Assembly (NCBI RefSeq): GCF_001590905.1
Contig: NZ_BCTT01000007.1
Location: forward strand, 62,001 to 126,000
Source of the DNA: Serratia grimesii NBRC 13537
GTDB taxonomy: Bacteria > Pseudomonadota > Gammaproteobacteria > Enterobacterales > Enterobacteriaceae
Length of the DNA stretch: 64,000 nucleotides
Direction: 5' to 3'
In this document: piece after piece, positions 31,446-42,749 of the stretch
Numbering within the stretch: the first letter of the stretch is position 1
How the letters are laid out: every line of letters starts with the position of its first letter
The notes under the pieces: generated by a model
The model's input: only the letters and a program-made list of their open reading frames with translations
Databases searched by the model: none
Told to the model about the DNA's origin: nothing
Program-made: the position numbers and the translations under genes

Positions 31446-31624
31446 TATATCGGCACATCCAAAAACAGAATATTAGACCAATTAATAGCCAAATGTTATT
31501 ATCAACCCCTTAAAAAATGCTGGAAAACAATGTAATAAACTTTTTAACCCCGAGTTAATTATTCCCCAGCCTTGTTAAAACTTATTAACTTTTTGCCGAT
31601 AAGCCATTATGTGATTGCTTACGG

Positions 31625-31888
31625 ATGGCTATTCCCAAAATTATGAAAAATATTCTCTTTTTATTCAGTGTGCTGCTGTGCAGCCCTTTCGTTTACGCTG
31701 GCAGTACGAGCGGACAAATTGGCATTAGCCTGACCATCGCCCCAATCTGCAGCGTGGATACAGGTGGCACAACGCCACAGGTAAAATGCGGTAATACGGC
31801 CAACACCCAGCCTAAAGTCACCCGCAGCCCGTTAGTCACAGAGGGCGAAAATGATGCTTACCGAGAACTGGTCACAGTGGAATGGTAA
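31625..31888 (+). CDS. Small secreted protein of unknown function, fimbrial-subunit-like start
   Basis: An 87-residue ORF (69 after likely signal removal). An N-terminal hydrophobic signal (ILFLFSVLLCSPFVYA) is followed by GQIGISLTIAPICSV and a second cysteine in VKCGNT, a pattern seen at the start of disulfide-bonded pilin-like beta-sandwich domains, but the protein is far too short for a full subunit. An in-frame ATG at 31643 would trim six residues; neither start has a good ribosome site. The surrounding 200 bases are AT-rich. It has its own terminator. I do not recognise it; function unknown. Confidence 0.6.
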   Translation: MAIPKIMKNILFLFSVLLCSPFVYAGSTSGQIGISLTIAPICSVDTGGTTPQVKCGNTANTQPKVTRSPLVTEGENDAYRELVTVEW

Positions 31889-31893
31889 CCATA

Positions 31894-31930
31894 AAAAAAC
31901 CCGCGAACCGGTGAGGTTGGCGGGTTTTAT
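31894..31930. terminator. Bidirectional terminator between the small ORF and erpA
   Basis: AAAACCCGC (31896-31904) pairs with GCGGGTTTT (31920-31928), with an inner AACC/GGTT stem. Its arms give T-runs on both strands, ending the small ORF and erpA transcripts. Confidence 0.9.
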
Positions 31931-31946
31931 ACGGTGACAGGCAGGA

Positions 31947-32291
31947 TCACACGCTGAACGAGGATCCACAACCGCAGGTGGTTTTGGCATTCGGGTTAGT
32001 CACCACGAAGCGCGAGCCTTCCAGCCCTTCGGTATAATCAACTGAACCACCGACCAGATATTGCAGGCTCATCGGATCAACAACCAGCGCAACACCCTGT
32101 TTCTCGATGGTCATATCACCGTCATTGACCTTATCGTCAAAAGTGAAGCCGTACTGGAATCCGCTGCAACCGCCACCGGTAATGTAAACCCGTAACTTCA
32201 GATTCGGGTTTTCTTCGTCAGCAATCAGGACTTTAACCTTACTTGCTGCTGCCTCGGTAAATTGCAGGGGCAGTGCTGTTTCATCACTCAT
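31947..32291 (-). CDS. erpA: A-type iron-sulfur cluster insertion protein ErpA
   Basis: A 114-residue cytoplasmic carrier that delivers 4Fe-4S clusters to apo-proteins such as IspG/IspH, which makes it essential for aerobic isoprenoid synthesis in E. coli. The three cluster-binding cysteines are in [10 protein letters not shown] and [10 protein letters not shown]. The ATG at 32291, after a GGGAG site, gives exactly the E. coli length. It follows clcA on the same strand after 89 bases, which probably contain its own promoter. Confidence 0.97.
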   Translation of the reverse strand: MSDETALPLQFTEAAASKVKVLIADEENPNLKLRVYITGGGCSGFQYGFTFDDKVNDGDMTIEKQGVALVVDPMSLQYLVGGSVDYTEGLEGSRFVVTNPNAKTTCGCGSSFSV

Positions 32292-32380
32292 ACTCTTTAC
32301 TCCCAACATTGTTCTGCATCAGGTCGCTACAATGGCGGCCGGATTAATGTTAATGATTATCCAATACCTGAGTGTTGCGT

Positions 32381-33820
32381 TCAAGTATTCACCGCATTTG
32401 TTGTATTTTCTTTACCTGTTTTATCTGCCGCCTCACTGGCCTGCTGCGCTTCCTGACGCTGTAGCGTACGGGCCAATATGGAGGAATACAACGGCTTACC
32501 CCCAAGGAACTGTGCCACCAGCGTAGCACCAAGGCAGGTAATAATCATGGGCAGTATGAGCTGATAGTTGTCGGTCATTTCCAACACCAACACGATACCG
32601 GTCAGAGGTGCACGTACTGTCGCAGCAAACAAAGCCCCCATTCCGGCAATCGCGAATGTGCCAGCCTCGATACCATACTGTGGGAACAAGTGAGCACCGG
32701 CCAAGCCAAAAGCCGTACCAAACAATGTTCCCAGTGCCAGCATCGGTGCAAAAATCCCTCCCGGTGCGCCGGAACCGAAACACAGCAACGTGGTGATCAC
32801 CCGTGTAATGAAAATAAACATCAGCATGCCAACGCTGTAGTTACCTGCCGCTGCGATCGGGATCAGACCAAAACCGCCACCGGCAGCTTCCGGTTGGATC
32901 AACCCCAGAATACCGCAGATACCGCCGAGCAATCCCCCCATCAGCAGAACCTTACGCATTTTACCGCCGTGCAGACGAGCAAACATGTCCTGTGTGCGGA
33001 AAATCAGCGCGTTGAACATCACGCCAACCGCGCCGAATATTGCCCCCAGCACCAGATACAACCAAAGGGTATTAATCGGCGCAGAAGAAAGCTTGCCCAC
33101 CGCAATAACCGATCCCTCACCGTTGAACAACTGAAACACCACGCTCGACATAATAACGCCGATAAACACCGCTTTAATTGAGATCAGGTTATAGCGGAAC
33201 TGCGGGCGCATCTCTTCGATGATGAATAAAATACCGGCCAGCGGCGCATTGAAAGCAGCAGAAAGACCGGCAGCTGCACCGGTAGCCAGCAACGAATGAC
33301 GCGCCTCTGCGCCGCGCATGCGGAAAATATCCAGCACCATGCGCCCAACGTTGCCCCCCATCTGTACCGTTGGCCCTTCACGGCCTAGCACCATGCCCGC
33401 TCCCAGCGTCCCCATGCCGCCAATAAATTTCACCGGGATCACTCGCCACCAGCGCACCGGCCGCAGTTCTTCCAATGCACCTTCAATTTCCGGAATACCC
33501 GATCCCCCTGCTTCAGGGGCAAAGCGGCGAACCAGATAATAGCCGAGCACTGCCAGTGCAGCAGAAAGAACAAAAGCCAGCGGCCAAACCAGAATCCAGT
33601 AATCCGCGACCTGTGCCAGCGCAGAAAAGCGCTGCTGCTGCACCCAATCCACCGCTTTATCAAATGCCACGCCAAGCAAACCGGCCAGAGTCCCCACCAC
33701 TGCAGCCATGAACAGGATCGCCACGGGCGTTTTATCACGACGCATAAACTGACGAACCATGTCACTACGCTTCAGTCGTGGAGCGCGCGCGAGCGGTGAT
33801 TGTTGCTGTAATTCAGTCAT
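32381..33820 (-). CDS. clcA: H+/Cl- exchange transporter ClcA
   Basis: A 479-residue inner-membrane antiporter that exchanges two chloride ions for one proton and helps survival of extreme acid. The chloride-selectivity motifs [19 protein letters not shown] (carrying the gating glutamate) and [11 protein letters not shown] are present, with many hydrophobic helices as expected for the ClC fold. No CBS domains follow, as in the E. coli protein. It is divergent from hemL and lies before erpA. Confidence 0.97.
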   Translation of the reverse strand: MTELQQQSPLARAPRLKRSDMVRQFMRRDKTPVAILFMAAVVGTLAGLLGVAFDKAVDWVQQQRFSALAQVADYWILVWPLAFVLSAALAVLGYYLVRRFAPEAGGSGIPEIEGALEELRPVRWWRVIPVKFIGGMGTLGAGMVLGREGPTVQMGGNVGRMVLDIFRMRGAEARHSLLATGAAAGLSAAFNAPLAGILFIIEEMRPQFRYNLISIKAVFIGVIMSSVVFQLFNGEGSVIAVGKLSSAPINTLWLYLVLGAIFGAVGVMFNALIFRTQDMFARLHGGKMRKVLLMGGLLGGICGILGLIQPEAAGGGFGLIPIAAAGNYSVGMLMFIFITRVITTLLCFGSGAPGGIFAPMLALGTLFGTAFGLAGAHLFPQYGIEAGTFAIAGMGALFAATVRAPLTGIVLVLEMTDNYQLILPMIITCLGATLVAQFLGGKPLYSSILARTLQRQEAQQASEAADKTGKENTTNAVNT

Positions 33821-33998
33821 AATGGGTTATTCATTAATGGAATTAAATGTAATACAAATAGGCCAGCTGATTATTCTAGCGCACCCACTGACCAACCGCC
33901 CCTCTAAATAGGTATCTGACTGTGATCGTTTCATATCAGCGAACACTTCACTAGAATAGCGCGGTCAAATCATTCAAAGAGAATCCAGGAGCCGATTT

Positions 33999-35288
33999 AT
34001 GAGCTTACACAACAAGTCCGAAAATCTGTATGCCCAGGCACAACAGGTAATCCCAGGCGGGGTTAACTCTCCGGTGCGTGCATTCAGCGGCGTTGGTGGT
34101 GTGCCACTGTTTATCGAGCGTGCAGACGGGGCTTACCTGTTCGACGTCGACGGCAAAGCCTATATCGACTACGTCGGTTCCTGGGGCCCGATGGTACTGG
34201 GGCACAACCACCCGGCGATCCGCAACGCAGTGATCGAAGCGGCACAGCGCGGCCTGAGTTTTGGCGCGCCTACCGAGATGGAAGTCAAAATGGCCGAGCT
34301 GGTCACCGAACTGGTGCCGACCATGGATATGGTGCGGATGGTGAACTCAGGCACCGAAGCTACCATGAGCGCAATCCGCTTGGCGCGTGGCTATACCAAT
34401 CGCGATAAGATCATCAAATTTGAAGGCTGCTACCACGGTCACGCCGACTGCCTGCTGGTAAAAGCCGGCTCCGGCGCGCTGACGCTGGGCCAACCAAACT
34501 CACCGGGCGTACCGGCCGACTTTGCCAAACACACCCTGACCTGCACCTTTAACGATCTGGATTCGGTCCGTGCCGCATTTGAGCAGTACCCTTCCGAGAT
34601 CGCCTGTATCATCGTAGAGCCGGTCGCCGGCAACATGAACTGTGTGCCACCTTTGCCGGAATTCCTGCCAGGCTTGCGCGAACTGTGTGACAAGTACGGT
34701 GCCCTGCTGATTATCGACGAAGTCATGACCGGCTTCCGCGTGGCGCTGGCAGGGGCACAGTCTTATTACGATGTAGAGCCTGATCTTACCTGCCTGGGTA
34801 AAATCATCGGTGGTGGCATGCCCGTTGGCGCGTTCGGCGGCCGTCGTGAAGTGATGGCAGCGCTGGCACCCACCGGTCCGGTCTATCAGGCAGGCACGCT
34901 GTCCGGTAACCCGATTGCGATGGCGGCAGGTTTTGCCTGCCTGACCGAAGTTTCGCAGGTTGGTGTCCACCAGACGCTGACAGAACTAACAGATATGCTG
35001 GCGGATGGCCTGCTGCATGCGGCTAAAGAAGAAAACATCCCGCTGGTGGTGAACCACGTTGGTGGCATGTTCGGCCTGTTCTTTACCGATGCACCGTCTG
35101 TCACCTGCTATCAGGATGTGATGCAATGCGATGTTGAGCGCTTCAAGCGTTTCTTCCATCTGATGCTGGATGAAGGGGTTTATCTGGCGCCTTCGGCCTT
35201 CGAGGCCGGCTTTATGTCCGTTGCGCACAGCAAAGAAGATATCCAACGCACCATCGACGCTGCACGCCGCAGCTTCGCCAAGCTGTAA
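33999..35288 (+). CDS. hemL: Glutamate-1-semialdehyde 2,1-aminomutase
   Basis: A 429-residue PLP enzyme that converts glutamate-1-semialdehyde to 5-aminolevulinate, the first tetrapyrrole precursor. The PLP-binding lysine lies in [16 protein letters not shown], and [10 protein letters not shown] carries the aspartate that holds the pyridine nitrogen. Length matches E. coli (426) closely. CAGGAG lies shortly before the ATG. A single-gene transcript is likely, as a strong terminator follows. Confidence 0.98.
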   Translation: MSLHNKSENLYAQAQQVIPGGVNSPVRAFSGVGGVPLFIERADGAYLFDVDGKAYIDYVGSWGPMVLGHNHPAIRNAVIEAAQRGLSFGAPTEMEVKMAELVTELVPTMDMVRMVNSGTEATMSAIRLARGYTNRDKIIKFEGCYHGHADCLLVKAGSGALTLGQPNSPGVPADFAKHTLTCTFNDLDSVRAAFEQYPSEIACIIVEPVAGNMNCVPPLPEFLPGLRELCDKYGALLIIDEVMTGFRVALAGAQSYYDVEPDLTCLGKIIGGGMPVGAFGGRREVMAALAPTGPVYQAGTLSGNPIAMAAGFACLTEVSQVGVHQTLTELTDMLADGLLHAAKEENIPLVVNHVGGMFGLFFTDAPSVTCYQDVMQCDVERFKRFFHLMLDEGVYLAPSAFEAGFMSVAHSKEDIQRTIDAARRSFAKL

Positions 35289-35302
35289 ACGTTGGTTATC
35301 CA

Positions 35303-35334
35303 ATAAAAACGGGCGCTAAGCGCCCGTTTTTATT
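35303..35334. terminator. Bidirectional terminator between hemL and ampE
   Basis: AAAACGGGCGC pairs with GCGCCCGTTTT around a TAA loop (one base-pair offset at the tip), with A- and T-runs on both sides; it lies between convergent genes. Confidence 0.93.
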
Positions 35335-35359
35335 TCTATTGGCATAACAAAACACAGTC

Positions 35360-36213
35360 TTAGAGCAAGGTGCCGTAGATCGTCAATACCGCCACCACCA
35401 CCACAATGATCATGGTCACCTTACGCGCCAACGTTACCGCCGCACGTGGAGTCTGCACCGGATCCATATGGGGGTCACGCGCCAGTGAGAACTGTGCCAA
35501 TCGCGTCAGCACCTGATACTGCGAAGAATGAAGATCGCCCAGCGACGCAAACCAGGCTGGCAGCGCTTTTTCACCATGTCCAAACAGCGCGTAAGCCACA
35601 CCGGCCAGACGCACCGGGATCCAATCCAGCCAGTTCAATAGATGATCGATACCCGACTGTGAACGTTCCAGTGGGGTATTATGGCGCGCCAACCAGGTCT
35701 GGTAAGCACGCAGAAATGAGTAGCCCGCCAGCGCAATCGGCCCGTAAGGCCCGCAGACCACGAACCAGAACAGCGGCGCCAGATAATAGCGGAAGTTAAT
35801 CCACAGCAGCGCATTTTGCAGTTCACGCAAGCGCAGTTCTTCACTGCAATCCACTGGCAGCCCATGGATTAGCGCCAGCTCTTCCGCCATCTGATCACTG
35901 GCATGTACATCCCCCTGACGTGCTGCTTTCAGATAGGCACGGTAGTGTTTGCGCTTAATGCCCGCGCCCACACACAGCAAATCAATAATAATCCACAGCA
36001 ACAGCGTCACTACGCCGAAAAACAGCCCTTGAGCCAGCCACAGAATGCCCCCTACCACGACCATCCAGGCAAGAGTCATCAGTAACGTTTGTGCTAGCGA
36101 AAACCGATGTAACCGATGAAACACCACCTCCAGGCGGTGATCCAACTGCCAATGCTCCCCTAACTTGAACAAACGTTCCCACGCCAGAACCAGTAACAGC
36201 GTAAACAGCGTCA

Positions 36214-36214
<1 letters not shown>
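35360..36214 (-). CDS. ampE: Inner membrane protein AmpE
   Basis: A 284-residue membrane protein with about four hydrophobic segments, of the AmpE/CobD-like family; it was described as a putative beta-lactam signalling factor in the ampDE operon. The N-terminus [22 protein letters not shown] matches E. coli AmpE. Its ATG overlaps the stop of an upstream frame (TAATG) that is the end of a degraded ampD, showing that the original ampDE operon was here. How ampE is now transcribed is unclear. Confidence 0.95.
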
Positions 36215-37355
<1,141 letters not shown>

Positions 37356-37361
37356 TGCCTC

Positions 37362-37387
37362 CGCCTTCCCGTTGCGACGGGGAGGCG
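37362..37387 (+). terminator. Hairpin after nadC
   Basis: CGCCTTCCCGT pairs with ACGGGGAGGCG (one G-T pair) around a TGCG loop, seven bases after the nadC stop. There is no T-run, so termination may be partial or Rho-assisted. Confidence 0.55.
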
Positions 37388-37547
37388 TTGCCCCGCCAAC
37401 ATTGCGACGTGCACCCCAACGTTGTTACCCCTGCTGCAAACACAACACGTTACGCTGGATGCACGCCGTAAAACGCTCTTAAGCCCCTCGAAGCCCCTAT
37501 CCCAAGTGGTTACCCTGCCTTCCACATTCATTGGGAGGCAACAACAG

Positions 37548-37997
37548 ATGGAAACACAACGCGGTTTTACTTTAATCGAACTGATGGTCGTGATCGCCAT
37601 TATTGCGATCCTTAGCGCCATCGGCATTCCTGCCTATCAGCGGTATATCCAAAAAGCAGCGATGACCGACATGCTGCAAACCATGACACCGTATAAAATG
37701 GCCGTTGAATTATGTGTGCTCGACAATGGCGTACCCACCGCGTGTAACGCTGGCAGCCAAGGCATCCCTACGAGCGGGACATCACGTTATGTCAGCGCAG
37801 TTCAGGTCAGCCAAGGTGTGATATCGCTGACCGGTACTCAAACGCTACAGGGACTGACAGTGGCATTGACCCCAACTCAAAATACCCAAGGTCTGACCCG
37901 CTGGACCCGCCAGTGCACCAGTGACAACACCAATCTGCAAGAGACCTGTCAAGAAGTCTTCCGTTTTGAAACAACCAACACGACGCCAACACCATGA
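37548..37997 (+). CDS. ppdD: Type IV prepilin PpdD (major pilin)
   Basis: A 149-residue type IV pilin. The short leader METQRG is followed by FTLIELMVVIAIIAILSAIG, the prepilin peptidase site and hydrophobic helix with Glu5. Two cysteine pairs (CVLDNGVPTAC; CTSDNTNLQETC) suit surface disulfides. The ATG at 37548 has GGGAGG upstream; longer in-frame starts have no leader logic. The stop overlaps the hofB ATG (ATGA). With hofB and hofC it forms the pilus assembly operon; the prepilin peptidase is not here. Confidence 0.95.
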   Translation: METQRGFTLIELMVVIAIIAILSAIGIPAYQRYIQKAAMTDMLQTMTPYKMAVELCVLDNGVPTACNAGSQGIPTSGTSRYVSAVQVSQGVISLTGTQTLQGLTVALTPTQNTQGLTRWTRQCTSDNTNLQETCQEVFRFETTNTTPTP

Positions 37998-39442
37998 GTG
38001 TGACGATCAGCGATGAAATCCATGCACTGTGTCGACGCTATCAGGCGCTGGCACTCAGTGAAGATGAGTGCTGCCTGAACGTCGCCCTGGCTGAAGAAGC
38101 GCCTCAGGCACTGCTATCAGCTCTGCGTTTCGCTACCGGTAAACGCATTCATCTGGAACAGTGGCCAACTGCCCGGCTGGAGCTGGAACTGAACCGCCAT
38201 CAAATACAGGGCAACCATCTCCAGCAAACCCTTCAGGAACCAGAACCCGATGCGCCCTCACTAAATGACGAAAGTGACACACCCGTCGTGCAGTTCATTA
38301 ATCAGACCTTGCGCATCGCTATTCAGCGGCGTGCCTCGGATATTCATGTCGAACCTTACCAGCAGACGCTGCGTATCCGGCTACGCATCGACGGCGTACT
38401 GCAAGCCATAGCTTCACCACCTTTTGCGCTTGCCGCACGCCTTACCGCCCGGCTGAAGATCATGGGGCAACTGGACATTGCTGAACGCCGCCTACCGCAA
38501 GATGGCCAGCTCAGCGTGCAGTTGGATAACGCGACATACTCAATGCGTATCGCCACCTTACCCACGCTGCATGGTGAAAAAGTCGTACTGCGGATCCTAC
38601 ACACGGAGCGTCAGGAACTGCCGCTGGAACGGCTGGGTATGGATCAGACTGCGCTGGCACAGTTTGCCGCTGCGCTATCCTGCCCTCAGGGCATGATCCT
38701 GGTCACCGGCCCGACGGGTAGCGGTAAAACCGTTACTCTCTATAGTGGCCTCCGCCAGTTGAATGACGCACAGAGCAATTTATGCAGTGTTGAGGATCCT
38801 ATTGAGATCCCACTGTTTGGCGTCAACCAAACGCAGATTAACGCCAAAACCGATCTGGATTTCTCCCGCGTTTTGCGCGCCTTACTGCGGCAAGATCCGG
38901 ATATCATCATGATCGGTGAGATCCGCGATCGAGAAACCGCAGAAATCGCGGTTAAAGCTGCGCAAACCGGTCACCTGGTGCTTTCCACATTGCACACCAA
39001 TTCCACCAGCGAAACGCTGACGCGCCTGACCCATATGGGTATTCCCGGATATCTGATTGCCGCCAGCCTGAAATTGGTGATTGCCCAACGATTGGTGCGC
39101 AAACTTTGCCTTCACTGCCGCTATCAAAAAACCGAGGCGGTACGCTTTCCCACTGCGATTTGGCCTCTTCCTTTACAACCCTGGCACGCCGATGGCTGTG
39201 AGCACTGTTTCAGCGGTTACTATGGCCGTATCGGGGTCTATGAGTTGTTGACTATCACACCAGAGGTGCAGACCGGTCTATTGCAAGGTGAATCCCCTGA
39301 CCAGTTAGCCGAAATTGCCCGTCAGCAGGGGCAGGCAACATTGATACAAGCCGGGTTAACGTTGGTTTCGCAAGGTGTTACCTCGCTGGAAGAGGTGTAT
39401 CGCATTGTCGGCATCATTGCCGATACTGGAGAGGCTCCGTGA
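37994..39442 (+). CDS. hofB: Type IV pilus/type II secretion assembly ATPase HofB (PilB/GspE family)
   Basis: A 482-residue cytoplasmic hexameric ATPase that powers pilin polymerisation. It has Walker A (GPTGSGKT near residue 238), the Asp box (CSVEDPIEIP), Walker B (IIMIGEIRDRETAEIA) and the His box (GHLVLSTLHTN). A four-cysteine zinc motif (CLHC...CEHC) follows near residue 370-400, as in PilB-type extension ATPases. It overlaps ppdD and hofC by four bases at each end. An intact ATPase, unlike a degraded one, suggests the pilus can be assembled if a peptidase is supplied from elsewhere. Confidence 0.95.
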   Translation: MSVTISDEIHALCRRYQALALSEDECCLNVALAEEAPQALLSALRFATGKRIHLEQWPTARLELELNRHQIQGNHLQQTLQEPEPDAPSLNDESDTPVVQFINQTLRIAIQRRASDIHVEPYQQTLRIRLRIDGVLQAIASPPFALAARLTARLKIMGQLDIAERRLPQDGQLSVQLDNATYSMRIATLPTLHGEKVVLRILHTERQELPLERLGMDQTALAQFAAALSCPQGMILVTGPTGSGKTVTLYSGLRQLNDAQSNLCSVEDPIEIPLFGVNQTQINAKTDLDFSRVLRALLRQDPDIIMIGEIRDRETAEIAVKAAQTGHLVLSTLHTNSTSETLTRLTHMGIPGYLIAASLKLVIAQRLVRKLCLHCRYQKTEAVRFPTAIWPLPLQPWHADGCEHCFSGYYGRIGVYELLTITPEVQTGLLQGESPDQLAEIARQQGQATLIQAGLTLVSQGVTSLEEVYRIVGIIADTGEAP

Positions 39443-40638
39443 AAACCTTACGCCTTTTCCTCTGGCAGGCGATTGATTCCCAAGGCCAAATGATCCATGG
39501 GGAGTTGATTAGTCCCGAAAAGAACAAGGTCAGCCTATGGCTTATCGAACAGGGGCTGCAGCCCTACCAAATTAACAGCGGTAAGCGCATTACCTCCAGC
39601 CAGTGGCGCGGAGAACCTTTGATCCAATTCACCCGCCAGCTTGCCACCTTGCTACAGGCCGGGCTACCGCTGGTTAGCGGATTACAACTTCTGGCGGCAG
39701 AGCACTCCTCCCCCGCTTGGCGCTGTTTGTTACGCGAGCTCAGCGATCTGGTGCGGCAAGGCCAGCCGTTTTCTGAAGCCATCGCCGGACAAACTGCCAT
39801 ATTCCCTTTGATCTACCGCGAGTTGATCGCCATTGGGGAACTAACCGGCCACCTGGATGAATGCTGTCTACAATTGGCTCAACAACAGGAAGCCCATCAA
39901 AAGCTGCAGAAGAAAGTGGTTAAGGCACTGCGGTATCCCTTGTTTATCTGTGCAGTGGCGCTGTTGGTAAGCATTCTGATGCTGGTCATGGTGTTGCCGG
40001 AGTTTGCCGGTATATACCAGTCATTCAATGCGCCACTGCCGTGGTTTACTCAAGGGCTGCTGAATCTTTCAGCCCTGTTGATCCAGAGCGGCCCTTGGCT
40101 AGCCGTCATACTGTTTTGTTCGATATTGGCTTATTTTCGTCGCCTGCACCCACAACCACACTGGCGCAGGCGTGAACAAGCAGCACTGCTACGCCTGCCG
40201 TTGATTGCCCCTTTGATCAAAGGCGGTTGCCTAAGCCAAATATTCCGTATTCTGGCAATGACCCAGCAAGCCGGGTTAACACTAATCGAAGGGTTGAACG
40301 CAGCCGCACTGTCGGTAGATAACCTGTTTTACCGTCAGGCGATTGAGGCGGTGCAGAAACAGATTGCACAGGGGCACACTTTTCACAGTGCGTTGAAGCA
40401 ACAAGCGCTGTTCCCTTCGTTATGTCAGCAATTGGTACGAGTAGGCGAAGAATCAGGGGCGTTAGATACGCTACTGGGCAAACTTGCGCTGTGGCATGAG
40501 CAGCAAACCTTTGAACTGGCCGACACATTGGCACAAACGCTGGAACCCATATTGATGTTGGTGGTCGGTGGGATCGTCGGCACGCTGGTAATCGCGATGT
40601 ACCTGCCGATTTTTCAGTTAGGGAATGTGTTGGGGTGA
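39439..40638 (+). CDS. hofC: Type IV pilus/type II secretion platform protein HofC (PilC/GspF family)
   Basis: A 399-residue polytopic inner-membrane protein that forms the base on which the pilus is built. Two repeated T2SSF domains are visible (FTRQLATLLQAGLPLVSGL...; FRILAMTQQAGLTLIEGL...), with three hydrophobic segments near residues 170, 215 and 370. It starts with GTG at 39439, overlapping the hofB stop, after GAGG. The convergent guaC gene ends 68 bases away, with only a TGGGCG/CGCCCA inverted repeat (40654-40678) between. Confidence 0.94.
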   Translation: MKTLRLFLWQAIDSQGQMIHGELISPEKNKVSLWLIEQGLQPYQINSGKRITSSQWRGEPLIQFTRQLATLLQAGLPLVSGLQLLAAEHSSPAWRCLLRELSDLVRQGQPFSEAIAGQTAIFPLIYRELIAIGELTGHLDECCLQLAQQQEAHQKLQKKVVKALRYPLFICAVALLVSILMLVMVLPEFAGIYQSFNAPLPWFTQGLLNLSALLIQSGPWLAVILFCSILAYFRRLHPQPHWRRREQAALLRLPLIAPLIKGGCLSQIFRILAMTQQAGLTLIEGLNAAALSVDNLFYRQAIEAVQKQIAQGHTFHSALKQQALFPSLCQQLVRVGEESGALDTLLGKLALWHEQQTFELADTLAQTLEPILMLVVGGIVGTLVIAMYLPIFQLGNVLG

Positions 40639-40706
40639 ACCCGGAGACCAACATGGGCGCAGCACTGAACTACGCCCACCATTTGACTACGTGCAAGCAA
40701 GGCAGA

Positions 40707-41750
40707 TTACTTGCTGCCGAATACGCGGTTTTCCTGCTCCGCTACGCGGATGAAGGTGGTACGTTTGGTCAGCTCCTTCAGACGTTCTGCACCGACATAA
40801 GTGCAAGCAGAACGCAGGCCACCCAGGATGTCACGAACGGTAAATTCAACCTCACCACGTAAAGGCAGCTTAACGGTTTTTCCTTCAGCTGCTCGGTACT
40901 CAGCAACGCCACCAACGTGGCGTTTCATGGCAGACTCGGAGCTCATGCCGTAGAACAGCATGAATTTCTCACCGTTTTCTTCCACCACGGTCCCTTCGCA
41001 CTCGTCATGACCTGCCAACATGCCACCCAACATGACAAAGTCCGCACCGCCACCGAAGGCTTTCGCAACATCACCCGGTACTGAACAACCGCCGTCGCTG
41101 ACAATCTGACCACCAAGGCCATGTGCCGCATCTGCACACTCGATCACTGCAGACAACTGCGGATAACCAACGCCAGTTTTCACTCGGGTGGTGCAAACCG
41201 AGCCAGGGCCAATACCGACTTTAACGATATCAGCACCAGACAGAATCAGTTCTTCAACCATTTCGCCAGTGACGACATTACCGGCGCAAATAACATGGTT
41301 TGGACAGGCTTCACGCGCTTTCTGCAAGAAGGCGACAAAATGTTCTGAGTAACCATTAGCCACATCGATACAGATAAACTTCAGCCCCGGCGACAAGGCC
41401 AAAATCTGCTGCATCTTCACAAAATCAGCGTCGGAGGTACCGGTTGAAACCATAACGTGGCGCAGCACTGAGGCTGGGACGCGTTGCACGAATGCGGCCC
41501 ATTGCTCAACGGTGTAGTGTTTGTGTACAGCAGTGAGAACGTCGAAGGAAGCCAGGGCCTCTGCCATGCTGAAGGTGCCGACTGAATCCATGTTGGCGGC
41601 AATAATCGGCACACCGGACCAGCTCAAGCCAGAATGTTTGAAGGTAAACTGACGTTCCAGCTCAACCTCAGAACGACTTTTCAGCGTAGAACGTTTAGGG
41701 CGGATCAGCACATCTTTAAAGCCTAACTTCAAATCTTCTTCAATACGCAT
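40707..41750 (-). CDS. guaC: GMP reductase
   Basis: A 347-residue enzyme that reduces GMP to IMP with NADPH, letting guanine nucleotides be reused for adenine. It resembles IMP dehydrogenase but lacks CBS domains. The catalytic cysteine lies in [17 protein letters not shown] and the substrate loop in YGMSSESAM. The N-terminus [21 protein letters not shown] matches E. coli GuaC. An internally deleted ERIC lies 50 bases upstream. Confidence 0.97.
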   Translation of the reverse strand: MRIEEDLKLGFKDVLIRPKRSTLKSRSEVELERQFTFKHSGLSWSGVPIIAANMDSVGTFSMAEALASFDVLTAVHKHYTVEQWAAFVQRVPASVLRHVMVSTGTSDADFVKMQQILALSPGLKFICIDVANGYSEHFVAFLQKAREACPNHVICAGNVVTGEMVEELILSGADIVKVGIGPGSVCTTRVKTGVGYPQLSAVIECADAAHGLGGQIVSDGGCSVPGDVAKAFGGGADFVMLGGMLAGHDECEGTVVEENGEKFMLFYGMSSESAMKRHVGGVAEYRAAEGKTVKLPLRGEVEFTVRDILGGLRSACTYVGAERLKELTKRTTFIRVAEQENRVFGSK

Positions 41751-42129
41751 GACTAATGATTTCCTGGTTTATGGCGACGGATCGCAGAGAGTATTCGAAC
41801 CTATACCCTATAAATTTGAAGTGGCAGCCAACAACGCTGTAACTTGAAGAATGGCGGGTATAGATTAATGCCAGTTCCAGTGACGCTATCATACGCGCTA
41901 ATAATCGCCGGACAAGACTGCGAATTCTCGATTATTTACGCTACAATCCGACAAATTTACCTGCACAACCGCAGTGTGAGCTCCCGCTCATTTTCCTTTC
42001 TGGCTCCGTTTTTTTATCAGCGTACAACGCAAGCGACCGGACAAGCACCACCTGCTGACTTGCACTTCTGCGCGATCGCTTTATGATTCGTCTATTATTT
42101 TTTTATGAATACCAGGTGCATTTCCTACC
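41751..42129. other. guaC/coaE divergent intergenic region
   Basis: 379 bases between divergent genes. It contains the short ERIC at 41802-41862. The remainder towards coaE is unremarkable and AT-rich near 42085-42110 (TTATTTTTTTATGAATACC), where a coaE promoter is likely. No gene was seen. Confidence 0.5.
41802..41862. repeat. Internally deleted ERIC (61 bp)
   Basis: It has perfect TATACCC/GGGTATA ends. The left arm (TATACCCTATAAATTTGAAG) and right arm (GCTGTAACTTGAAGAATGGC) match the two termini of ERIC, but the central core with the CCTGGGG/CCCCAGT arms is missing, leaving a short MITE-like palindrome. Confidence 0.8.
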
Positions 42130-42744
42130 ATGGCCTACATTGTTGCGTTGACAGGGGGTATCGGCAGCGGTAAATCAACCGTAGCGGATACCTTTGCACG
42201 CCATGGCGTGACGGTGGTCGACGCTGACGTCATTGCCCGGCAAGTTGTTGAGCCTGGCACCCCGGCTCTGGCGGCCATCGCCGAACGTTTTGGTAATGAA
42301 ATGTTGCAGCCTGACGGCACACTTAACCGTGCTGCGCTGCGTCAGCGTATCTTCAGTAACCCTGATGAAAAGCGCTGGCTGAACCAACTGCTGCATCCGC
42401 TGATTCATCAGGAAACCCAACGCCAACTGGCGCAAGTCACTAGTCCCTATGCACTTTGGGTCGTGCCACTGCTGGTGGAAAATAACCTGCAGGCGCGTGC
42501 TGACCGCGTGTTAGTGGTCGACGTTGACAGCGAAACTCAGTTGGCCAGAACCATTGCCCGCGACGGTATCAGCCGTCAGCAGGCACAGAACATACTGTCC
42601 GCACAGGTCACGCGTGAACAGCGTCTGGCCGTTGCTGATGACATAATTGATAATAGCGGCGCTGCTCAGGGGATAGAGCCATTAGTTGCCGCACTGCATC
42701 GCCGTTACCTTGAGCTGGCGGCATCAGCGACCCGACAGGATTAA
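42130..42744 (+). CDS. coaE: Dephospho-CoA kinase
   Basis: A 204-residue enzyme that phosphorylates the ribose 3'-hydroxyl of dephospho-CoA, the last step of coenzyme A synthesis. The P-loop [11 protein letters not shown] is at residues 9-19, the [13 protein letters not shown] segment binds substrate, and the lid ([13 protein letters not shown]) follows. Length matches E. coli (206). It is followed by zapD after five bases and by yacG, the conserved coaE-zapD-yacG order. Confidence 0.97.
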   Translation: MAYIVALTGGIGSGKSTVADTFARHGVTVVDADVIARQVVEPGTPALAAIAERFGNEMLQPDGTLNRAALRQRIFSNPDEKRWLNQLLHPLIHQETQRQLAQVTSPYALWVVPLLVENNLQARADRVLVVDVDSETQLARTIARDGISRQQAQNILSAQVTREQRLAVADDIIDNSGAAQGIEPLVAALHRRYLELAASATRQD

Positions 42745-42749
42745 ACTGA

